DNA from: DASRHK01 sp035650495
Lineage (GTDB): Bacteria > Pseudomonadota > Gammaproteobacteria > Nevskiales > Nevskiaceae
Direction: 5' to 3'
Length of the DNA stretch: 19,042 bases
NCBI GenBank assembly: GCA_035650495.1
Contig: DASRHK010000017.1
Coordinates: 1-19,042 of the forward strand
Translations under genes and position numbers: made by a program
Part shown: in pieces, positions 13,631 to 19,042 of the stretch
Numbering within the stretch: position 1 is the first letter of the stretch
How the letters are laid out: the number at the start of each line of letters is the position of its first letter
The notes under the pieces: generated by a model
What the model was told of the DNA's origin: nothing
The model's input: the letters and a program-made list of their open reading frames with translations, nothing else
Database searches by the model: none

Positions 13631-15364
13631 GTGATCGCCTCATCCCTTCGCACTCGGCCTTCCGTCCTCGCGGCGCTGCTCTGCGCCGCGCTCGTCGGCG
13701 GCTGCGCCACTCAGGCGCATGGGACGCGCGAGACGAAAGCGGTCGACGTCGAGAAAGTCGAGACCCCCGCGCCTCTGCCCGATTCCGCAGACGCCCAGTT
13801 CCACGTGATGGCCGGCGAGATGGCCGCGGGGCGTCACCAGCCCGGTGTCGCCGCGAAGGAATTCCTGGAGGCGCTGAAGACCGCGCCCGATCCGAAGCTC
13901 GCGGCGCGCACGACCGCGCTGGCGCTCGCCGCGAACGACGAAGACCTCGGGCTCGCGGCCGCGAAACGCTGGCTCGAGATCGAGCCCTCCGCGCTCGACG
14001 CGCGCGAAGTCATCACCATGCTCGAAGTGCGCAAGGGCCATATGGCCGAGGCCTACGCGCAGTGCGAAGCGATCGTCGGCGATCACCCAGGCGGCGAGGC
14101 CGATGGCCTGCGCCACGTCGCGCTGATGCTCGCGCCGGAAGCGCAGCACAAGGAGCTCGTGCTCGCGCTGATGCAGAAGCTCGCCGATCGGCACGCATCG
14201 ATCGCTGGCGCGCACTATGCGCTCGGGCTCGTGGCGATGCGCTTCAACGACCTGCCGCTCGCCGAGAAAGCGGCGCAGCAGGCGCTGAAGATCGATCCGA
14301 AATCCTCCGACGCGCAGATGCTCCTCGCCGGCATCGAGGTGAAGCAGGGCAAGCTCGACGAAGCCGATCGCACGATGGAAACGGTCATCCACGGCGCGCC
14401 GAACGCGAATGATCTGCGCATGGGTTATGCGAGGCTGCTGCTCGAATCGCAGCAGCGCGAGCGCGCGCGCAAGCAGTTCAACGCGGTGATCGCGGCGCAG
14501 CCGAACAACGCCGACGCGCACTACGCGCTGGGCTTGATGGCGCTCGAGGATCAGAAGCTCGACGAAGCCTCCGCGCAGTTCTCGCCGCTCGCGGCGAAGG
14601 GCGAGCGTCGCAGCGAAGCGGCGTACTACCTCGGCCGCATCGAGGAGATCCAGAACCATCCCGAGAAGGCGCTCGCCTGGTACGCCAAGGTCGAAGGCGG
14701 CACGCAGTCGATCGACGCCGCCGTGCGCAGCGCGCTCATGCTCGGCAAGCTGAAGCGCCTGTCCGAGGCGCGCAACCTGCTCGCCGACCTGCGCGAGCAG
14801 TTCCCGACGATGGCGCCGCAGTTCTATGCGGTCGAGGGCGAATTGCTGATGAACGCGGGCGAGTCCGACAAGGCGCTCGCGCTCTACAACACCGCGCTCG
14901 CCGAGCGCCCGAGCGATCCGGACCTGCTCTATGGCCGCTCGCTGGCGCTGGAGAAAGCGGGCCGGGTCGATCAGTCGGAAGCCGACCTGCGGCAGATCCT
15001 GAAGGAGAACAAGGACGACGCACGCGCGCTCAATGCGCTCGGCTACCTCCTGCTCCTGCACTCGAGCAATCTCTCCGAATCGAAGAAGCTGCTCGAGCGC
15101 GCGCTGGAGCTCGAGCCCGATGACGCCGCCGTGATCGACAGCGCCGGCTGGCTGCAATTCAAGCTCGGTCATCTCGACGAAGCGAAGTCGCTGCTGCGCA
15201 AGGCCTACGGCAAGGCGCCCGATCCCGAGATCGCCGCGCATCTGGGCGAAGTGCTGTGGAATCTCGGCGACAAGGACGAAGCGCGAAGCGTGCTGCAGGC
15301 CGCGCTCCGCGAATCGCCCGATCATCAGGTCCTGAAAGAGACGCTGCACCGCCTCGACCGATGA
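13631..15364 (+). CDS. TPR-repeat lipoprotein
   Basis: The 577-residue product has a lipoprotein signal (IASSLRTRPSVLAALLCAAL, then VGGC) with lipidation cysteine C25, so it is probably anchored in the outer membrane on the periplasmic side. The rest is mostly helical tetratricopeptide repeats with the usual G/A-Y-x-LG pattern. Examples are AHYALGLVAMRFNDLPLAEK, AHYALGLMALEDQKLDEASA, LALYNTALAERPSDPDLLYG and ALNALGYLLLLHS followed by LLERALELEPDD. About ten or more repeats are estimated by eye. TPR arrays bind proteins; no enzyme motif is seen. The place next to lolB fits a role in the envelope. The start is uncertain: GTG 13631 gives a normal lipoprotein signal, while ATG 13577 lies within the putative -10 region and adds 18 residues. 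Its stop overlaps the lolB start (ATGA). Confidence 0.85.
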   Translation: MIASSLRTRPSVLAALLCAALVGGCATQAHGTRETKAVDVEKVETPAPLPDSADAQFHVMAGEMAAGRHQPGVAAKEFLEALKTAPDPKLAARTTALALAANDEDLGLAAAKRWLEIEPSALDAREVITMLEVRKGHMAEAYAQCEAIVGDHPGGEADGLRHVALMLAPEAQHKELVLALMQKLADRHASIAGAHYALGLVAMRFNDLPLAEKAAQQALKIDPKSSDAQMLLAGIEVKQGKLDEADRTMETVIHGAPNANDLRMGYARLLLESQQRERARKQFNAVIAAQPNNADAHYALGLMALEDQKLDEASAQFSPLAAKGERRSEAAYYLGRIEEIQNHPEKALAWYAKVEGGTQSIDAAVRSALMLGKLKRLSEARNLLADLREQFPTMAPQFYAVEGELLMNAGESDKALALYNTALAERPSDPDLLYGRSLALEKAGRVDQSEADLRQILKENKDDARALNALGYLLLLHSSNLSESKKLLERALELEPDDAAVIDSAGWLQFKLGHLDEAKSLLRKAYGKAPDPEIAAHLGEVLWNLGDKDEARSVLQAALRESPDHQVLKETLHRLDR

Positions 15365-15957
15365 TTCGCCGCGCAGCGCTGTGCGCGTTGGCGCTCCTGG
15401 CCAGCGCGTGTGCGGCCAATCGGCCGATCGATCAGGAACGCGTCGCGCCCGCCTGGGCCGATCGCAAGGCCAAGCTCGAGCAGATCCACAACTTCAGCGT
15501 GCAGGCGCGCGCCGCGGTCACCGGCGCCGCGAGCGGCAGCGCGAATCTCACCTGGCATCAAGGTCCGCATGATTTCGATCTGCGCGTGTCGGGTCCGCTC
15601 GGCATCGGCGCGCTGACGATGGCGGGCGACGACGCCGAAGTGCGCGTGCACACCAAGAAGCAGTCGTTCACCACCAACGATCCCGAAGGCACGCTCCACG
15701 ACGCGTTGGGCTGGGCGCTGCCGATCAAGGGGCTGCGCTACTGGGCGCTGTCCCTGCCCTCGCCGAACAGCGAGTTCGGCATGACGCTCGACGCCGACGG
15801 TCGCGTCGCCACGCTCACGCAGGACGGCTGGAAGGTCGATTACACCGACTACATGAGCGTCAAGCCGGTCGACCTGCCGCGCCGCATCGTGCTCACGCGC
15901 GACGACCTCAAGCTGCGCGTCATCATCGACACCTGGTCCGACCTGGCGCATCCATGA
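15361..15957 (+). CDS. lolB: Outer-membrane lipoprotein receptor LolB
   Basis: LolB receives lipoproteins from the periplasmic carrier LolA and inserts them into the outer membrane; it is itself a lipoprotein. The 198-residue product starts MIRRAALCALALLASACAAN with lipidation cysteine C17. The residue after the cysteine is alanine, not aspartate, consistent with outer-membrane sorting. The body shows the LolA/LolB pattern: WADRKAKLEQIHNFSVQARA, then GSANLTWHQGPHDFDLRVSG and PLGIGALTM, ALGWALPIKGLRYWALS and DGWKVDYTDY. The length is close to the E. coli protein. Both ends overlap neighbours by ATGA, indicating coupled translation with the TPR gene and ispE. Position upstream of ispE and divergent from hemA is the conserved beta/gamma arrangement and supports the call. 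Confidence 0.94.
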   Translation: MIRRAALCALALLASACAANRPIDQERVAPAWADRKAKLEQIHNFSVQARAAVTGAASGSANLTWHQGPHDFDLRVSGPLGIGALTMAGDDAEVRVHTKKQSFTTNDPEGTLHDALGWALPIKGLRYWALSLPSPNSEFGMTLDADGRVATLTQDGWKVDYTDYMSVKPVDLPRRIVLTRDDLKLRVIIDTWSDLAHP

Positions 15958-16817
15958 GCACGGCGCGTCGCAAGCCGCGCACCGAGGCGCTCACCGCCGA
16001 TCGTCCGTGGCCGGCGCCGGCGAAGCTCAACCTGTTCTTGCACGTCATCGATCGCCGGCCCGACGGCTATCACGGCCTGCAGACGGTCTTCCAGTTCCTC
16101 GACTACGGCGATGATCTGTTCTTCACGCCGCGCGGCGACGGCGTGATCCATCGGCTCGAAGGTCCGGAAGAGATTCCGGAGTCGCAGGATATTGTCGTAC
16201 GCGCTGCGAACGCGCTCGCGAAGATGGCGGGCGCCGGACTCGGCGCGGACATCCGCGTGCACAAGCGCATCCCGATCGGCGCGGGACTCGGCGGCGGCTC
16301 ATCGGATGCAGCGACGACGCTGGTCGCGCTCAATCGCGTCTGGAACACGGGCTTCACCGTCGACGAGCTCGCGCATCTCGGCCTGCGCCTCGGCGCCGAC
16401 GTTCCCGTCTTCGTGCGCGGCATCGCAGCGTGGGGCGAAGGCGTCGGCGAGCGGCTCGAGCCCGTGACGCTGTCCGAGCCGTGGTACCTCGTCATCGTTC
16501 CGCCGGTGCACGTCAGCACGCGAGAGATCTTCGAATCGGCGGATCTGAAGCGCGATTGCCCGCGCATCACGCTCGAGGATTTCCTCGCCGGTCGTGCGAC
16601 CAACGTGTGCGAGCCGATCACGCGGCGCAAGCACCCGGTCGTCGGCGAAGCGCTCGACTGGCTCGGCAAGCACGCTCCGGCGCGGATGAGCGGCACGGGC
16701 GGCGCGGTGTTCGCGGCGTTTCCGGATCGCGACAAGGCGCGCCTCGTGCAGGAACAAGCACCAAAGCAATGGCAGAGCTTCGTCGCGCGCGGGCTCAATC
16801 GTTCCCCGCTGCTATAA
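15954..16817 (+). CDS. ispE: 4-diphosphocytidyl-2-C-methyl-D-erythritol kinase
   Basis: IspE phosphorylates CDP-methylerythritol with ATP in the MEP pathway of isoprenoid precursor synthesis. The 287-residue GHMP kinase has all expected parts: PAPAKLNLFLHVIDRRPDGY (20-39) with catalytic K24; the ATP-binding loop PIGAGLGGGSSDAA (107-120); GADVPVF with catalytic D149; and the third GHMP motif MSGTGGAVFAAF (245-256). The ATG overlaps the lolB stop (ATGA). There are about 18 residues before the conserved PAPAK, slightly more than in many homologues; a later start is possible, but the overlap favours this one. The stop codon TAA lies inside the TATAAT that probably drives the following tRNA gene. 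Confidence 0.97.
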   Translation: MSTARRKPRTEALTADRPWPAPAKLNLFLHVIDRRPDGYHGLQTVFQFLDYGDDLFFTPRGDGVIHRLEGPEEIPESQDIVVRAANALAKMAGAGLGADIRVHKRIPIGAGLGGGSSDAATTLVALNRVWNTGFTVDELAHLGLRLGADVPVFVRGIAAWGEGVGERLEPVTLSEPWYLVIVPPVHVSTREIFESADLKRDCPRITLEDFLAGRATNVCEPITRRKHPVVGEALDWLGKHAPARMSGTGGAVFAAFPDRDKARLVQEQAPKQWQSFVARGLNRSPLL

Positions 16818-16818
16818 T
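16813..16818 (+). promoter_or_regulatory. -10 box for tRNA-Gln
   Basis: A perfect TATAAT lies 27 nt before the first base of the mature tRNA and covers the ispE stop codon. The expected -35 position (about 16790-16795) is GC-rich and poor, so activity may depend on other features. Perfect -10 matches are rare in this GC-rich sequence. Confidence 0.65.
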
Positions 16819-16845
16819 CGCGCGCCCAAATTCGGAAGCACACAG

Positions 16846-16920
16846 TGGGGCGTCGCCAAGTGGTAAGGCAGCGGGTTTTGATCCCGCCATTCGGTGGTTC
16901 GAATCCATCCGCCCCAGCCA
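16846..16920 (+). tRNA. tRNA-Gln (anticodon TTG)
   Basis: The 75-nt gene folds into a full cloverleaf. The acceptor stem is TGGGGCG with CGCCCCA, followed by discriminator G and an encoded CCA. The anticodon stem GCGGG/CCCGC encloses the loop TTTTGAT, with anticodon TTG in the middle, which decodes CAA (and CAG by wobble) as glutamine. The T arm contains GGTTCGAATCC. A weak U1-A72 type first pair is a known glutamine-tRNA identity feature. It sits between ispE and prs, as in many beta- and some gammaproteobacteria. Confidence 0.97.
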
Positions 16921-16959
16921 CTTTTGCGAATGCAAAAGTGTCCCCGCGCGGGCGGGGAC
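16920..16959 (+). other. Two back-to-back hairpins after tRNA-Gln
   Basis: ACTTTTGC (16920-16927) pairs with GCAAAAGT (16932-16939) around GAAT. GTCCCCGC (16940-16947) then pairs with GCGGGGAC (16952-16959) around GCGG. Both stems are 8 bp and perfect, with no bases between them. No T-run follows, so this is not a standard terminator; it may mark tRNA 3' processing or partial termination before prs. Confidence 0.75.
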
Positions 16960-17014
16960 CCAGTTTGCGGGGGGGAGCGACATGGGCTTGGACTCGCGGG
17001 GATCGGGGGCTGGC

Positions 17015-17968
17015 ATGGCTGAAAAATCGCTGATGCTGTTCACCGGGAACGCCAACCCGGTGCTGGCGAAGGAGATCGCCTCCTATCTGAAGGAGCCGCT
17101 CGGCCAGGCGTCGATCGGCAAGTTCTCCGACGGCGAGGTCCAGGTCGAGATCCTCGACAACGTGCGCGGCCGCGACGTCTTCATCATCCAGCCGACCTGC
17201 GCGCCGACCAACGACAACGTGATGGAGCTCCTGATGATGCTCGACGCGTTGAAGCGCGCGAGCGCAGCGCGCATCACCGCGGTCATCCCCTACTTCGGTT
17301 ATGCGCGACAGGATCGCCGCCCGCGATCGGCGCGCGTGCCGATCTCCGCGAAGGTCGTCGCCGACATGATCGGCGAGTGCGGCGCCAATCGCGTGCTCAC
17401 CGTCGACCTGCACGCCGATCAGATCCAGGGCTTCTTCGACATCCCGGTCGACAACGTCTATTCGTCGCCGGTCCTGCTCGGCGACATCTGGCGCCGCAAG
17501 TACGATCACATGATCGTGGTATCACCGGACGTTGGCGGCGTGGTCCGCGCCAGAGCGCTCGCAAAACGCCTCGACGACGCCGACCTCGCCATCATCGACA
17601 AGCGCCGCCCGCGCCCGAACGAAGCCAAGGTGATGAACATCATCGGCGACGTGCGCGGCAAGAGCTGCATCATGGTCGACGACATGGTCGACACCGCCGG
17701 CACGCTCGGTCAGGCCGCCGGCGCGCTGAAGGAAGCCGGCGCGAGTCGCGTCGTCGCCTATGTCACCCACCCGGTGCTGTCAGGCCCTGCAGTCTCCAAC
17801 ATCACCAACTCGCAGCTCGACGAGCTCGTGGTCACCGACACGATCCCGCTGTCGAAGGCTGCCGCGGCGTGTCCGAAGATCCGGCAGCTCTCGATCGCGG
17901 GACTGCTCGCGGAAACCATCCGGCGCATCAGCGCGGAAGAGTCGGTCAGCTCGCTCTACGTCGACTGA
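17015..17968 (+). CDS. prs: Ribose-phosphate pyrophosphokinase (PRPP synthase)
   Basis: Prs makes phosphoribosyl pyrophosphate from ribose-5-phosphate and ATP, feeding nucleotide, histidine, tryptophan and NAD synthesis. The 317-residue product matches the class I enzyme in length and sequence: GKFSDGEVQVEI (35-46), IIQPTCAPTNDNVMELL (57-73), AVIPYFGYARQDRRPRSARV (89-108), LTVDLHADQIQGFFD (128-142) with H133, the flexible loop around K196 (AIIDKRRPRP) and the PRPP-binding loop IMVDDMVDTAGTL (219-231). ATG at 17015 was chosen because GGGGG lies about 5 nt upstream and the protein start fits the family; an in-frame ATG at 16982 is less likely. It is preceded by tRNA-Gln and the tandem hairpins. 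The usual downstream neighbours rplY and pth are absent; a palindromic element lies 25 nt after the stop. Confidence 0.98.
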   Translation: MAEKSLMLFTGNANPVLAKEIASYLKEPLGQASIGKFSDGEVQVEILDNVRGRDVFIIQPTCAPTNDNVMELLMMLDALKRASAARITAVIPYFGYARQDRRPRSARVPISAKVVADMIGECGANRVLTVDLHADQIQGFFDIPVDNVYSSPVLLGDIWRRKYDHMIVVSPDVGGVVRARALAKRLDDADLAIIDKRRPRPNEAKVMNIIGDVRGKSCIMVDDMVDTAGTLGQAAGALKEAGASRVVAYVTHPVLSGPAVSNITNSQLDELVVTDTIPLSKAAAACPKIRQLSIAGLLAETIRRISAEESVSSLYVD

Positions 17969-17993
17969 TTTTTCGTCCGGCCGCCCGACCGGC

Positions 17994-18093
17994 AGCGCGA
18001 CAACGTTTCCGCGGGACCGGACGCGGCATGGACGCCGCGTCCGGAGCGCACATGGATGTATTCACAGCGATCCCGCGGAAACGTTGTCGCGCT
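17994..18093 (+). repeat. Nested palindromic element, copy B
   Basis: Outer arms at 17994-18016 and 18071-18093 are perfectly complementary over 23 bp. They enclose a 54-nt core (18017-18070) that matches the core of copy A at 47 of 54 positions and has the same length. The core holds a perfect inner palindrome of 11 bp (CCGGACGCGGC with GCCGCGTCCGG, 6-nt loop ATGGAC) and ends in TGTATTCACAGCGA. The arms share no evident similarity with those of copy A. In RNA from prs the whole unit would fold into one long hairpin 25 nt after the stop codon. No T-run follows. Confidence 0.92.
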
Positions 18094-18229
18094 AACCCGG
18101 CGGTTCGGCAAAGCCTCTTCATGGACTCCATACGCATGTCGCGAATCGTTCCCCACTGGCGCCGCGCGTCATAGGCCGCTGGCTCTGCGGCCATTAGAGT
18201 GGTCTCATCTGTAGGTCATGATCGAGACC
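18094..18229. other. Intergenic region upstream of the monooxygenase gene
   Basis: This 136-nt stretch holds no convincing gene. A small hairpin pairs GGCCGC (18174-18179) with GCGGCC (18187-18192). GGTCTC (18201-18206) and GAGACC (18224-18229) form a spaced 6-bp inverted repeat that ends right at the chosen start codon. No good sigma-70 promoter pair was found, though a promoter for the monooxygenase is expected here. Confidence 0.4.
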
Positions 18230-19042
18230 ATGGCAATCGAGCACTTCGACGTCCTCATCATCGGCGCCGGCCTTTCCGGCATCGGTGCCGGCTATCACCT
18301 GCAGCGCGAGTGCCCGGGTCGCTCGTACGCGATCCTCGAGTCGCGCGAGGCGATCGGCGGAACCTGGGACCTGTTCCGCTATCCGGGCATCCGCTCCGAC
18401 TCCGACATGTACACGCTCGGCTATTCGTTCAAGCCGTGGACCGATCCGAAAGCGATCGCCGACGGCCCGTCGATCCTGCGTTACGTGCGCGAGACGGCGA
18501 AGGAGAACGGCATCGACCGGCACATCCGCTATCAGCATCGCGCCGTGCGCGCGAGCTGGTCGTCGAGCGACGCGAAGTGGACCGTCGAAGCCGAGCGCGG
18601 GCCGAAGAAAGAGATCGTGCGCTTCACGTGCAGCTTCCTCTACATGTGCAGCGGCTACTACAACTACCAGGAAGGCTACACGCCGGAGTTCGCGGGCACC
18701 GGTCGCTTCAAGGGCCAGATCGTGCATCCCCAGAAGTGGAACGATTCGATCGACTACGCCGGCAAGCGCGTCGTCGTCATCGGATCGGGCGCGACCGCGG
18801 TGACGCTCGTTCCCGCGATGACCGACAAGGCCGCGCACGTGACGATGCTGCAGCGATCGCCGACCTACATCCTGTCGCGTCCCGCCGAAGACGGCATCGC
18901 GAATCTCCTGCGCAAGATCCTTCCCGCCAAAGTCGCGTACTGGCTGGTGCGCTGGAAGAACGTGCTGCTGACGATGTTCTTCTACCAGGTGTCGCGCCGG
19001 CGTCCGCACTGGATCAAGCACATGGTGCGCAAGGGTGTCGAG
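18230..19042 (+). CDS. EthA-like flavin-dependent Baeyer-Villiger monooxygenase (3' end cut off)
   Basis: The 271 visible residues form the N-terminal half of a class B flavoprotein monooxygenase. The FAD-binding glycines are GAGLSG (12-17). Then comes GGTWDLFRYPGIRSDSDMYT (43-62), the Baeyer-Villiger fingerprint FKGQIVHPQKWN (160-171, pattern FxGxxxHxxxW) and the NADPH-binding glycines GSGATA (185-190). From memory the sequence follows Mycobacterium tuberculosis EthA closely (AIADGPSILRYV, GIDRHIR, CSGYYNYQEGY, VTLVPAM, MLQRSPTYI), the enzyme known for activating ethionamide. Such enzymes insert oxygen next to ketones or oxidise sulfur, using NADPH and oxygen; the natural substrate here is unknown. 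The start is uncertain: ATG 18230 fits the remembered EthA N-terminus, and ATG 18218 adds four residues; neither has a strong ribosome binding site. No EthR-like regulator is in view. Confidence 0.93.
   Translation, partial: MAIEHFDVLIIGAGLSGIGAGYHLQRECPGRSYAILESREAIGGTWDLFRYPGIRSDSDMYTLGYSFKPWTDPKAIADGPSILRYVRETAKENGIDRHIRYQHRAVRASWSSSDAKWTVEAERGPKKEIVRFTCSFLYMCSGYYNYQEGYTPEFAGTGRFKGQIVHPQKWNDSIDYAGKRVVVIGSGATAVTLVPAMTDKAAHVTMLQRSPTYILSRPAEDGIANLLRKILPAKVAYWLVRWKNVLLTMFFYQVSRRRPHWIKHMVRKGVE

Noticed and set aside
13640..15349. Long open frame on the minus strand opposite the TPR gene (569 codons)
   Set aside because: It mirrors the TPR gene and shows no domain pattern; the sense strand has a lipoprotein signal and TPR repeats.
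16982..17014. Upstream in-frame ATG for prs
   Set aside because: The added residues are not typical of the family, and the ATG at 17015 has a GGGGG at suitable distance.
17946..18194. Short open frames running through element B
   Set aside because: They consist mostly of the palindromic element read in different frames. Changes between the two copies alter the amino acids, so coding is unlikely.
18201..18229. GGTCTC...GAGACC inverted repeat as an operator for the monooxygenase
   Set aside because: The arms are only 6 bp with 17 nt between them, which can occur by chance; no regulator gene is in view to support it.

Overview
This GC-rich window looks like the chromosome of a beta- or gammaproteobacterium. 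The main evidence is a classic divergent pair of housekeeping clusters. On the minus strand, hemA-prfA-prmC runs left from about 13.5 kb. On the plus strand, a TPR lipoprotein gene, lolB, ispE, tRNA-Gln(TTG) and prs run right. LolB and the lipoprotein signals imply an outer membrane. The tRNA-Gln between ispE and prs suggests a betaproteobacterium or a relative, but genus cannot be set from the sequence alone.

Layout. 1-990 (minus): N-terminal part of a sensor kinase with receiver, PAS and HisKA domains, cut by the window edge. 1195-5587 (minus): proS, then a lytic transglycosylase starting 2 nt after the proS stop, a receiver-GAF protein and a secreted NHL beta-propeller protein, closely spaced and probably co-transcribed. 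5691-6662 (minus): a secreted EXORDIUM-like protein with its own terminator. 6761-13534 (minus): a long compact run, hemA - prfA - prmC - moeB/thiF-like E1 - degenerate JAMM-domain protein - crotonase - FAD-linked oxidase of the alkyl-DHAP synthase type. From prfA onward the genes overlap by 4-8 nt or sit within 9 nt, so translational coupling is likely. 13631-17968 (plus): TPR lipoprotein, lolB and ispE (ATGA overlaps), tRNA-Gln and prs. 18230-end (plus): start of an EthA-like Baeyer-Villiger monooxygenase.

The most unusual feature is a pair of nested palindromic elements (3773-3878 and 17994-18093). Each has a 54-nt core, 47/54 identical between the copies and in the same orientation. Each core is flanked by long inverted arms (25/26 and 23/23 pairing) whose sequences are unrelated between the copies. 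Copy A lies directly after the start codon of the lytic transglycosylase. It keeps the reading frame, and it looks as if the first codons of the gene were duplicated in inverted form around the core. Copy B lies just after prs, where the usual rplY-pth neighbours are missing.

Other points of note are a JAMM-type protein that has lost both zinc-binding histidines beside an intact E1-like enzyme, a palindromic repeat that fills the hemA-prfA gap and may supply the prfA ribosome binding site, and two back-to-back hairpins between tRNA-Gln and prs. No CRISPR array, rRNA gene, integrase or transposase gene was seen, and no gene-free stretch exceeds 300 bases.
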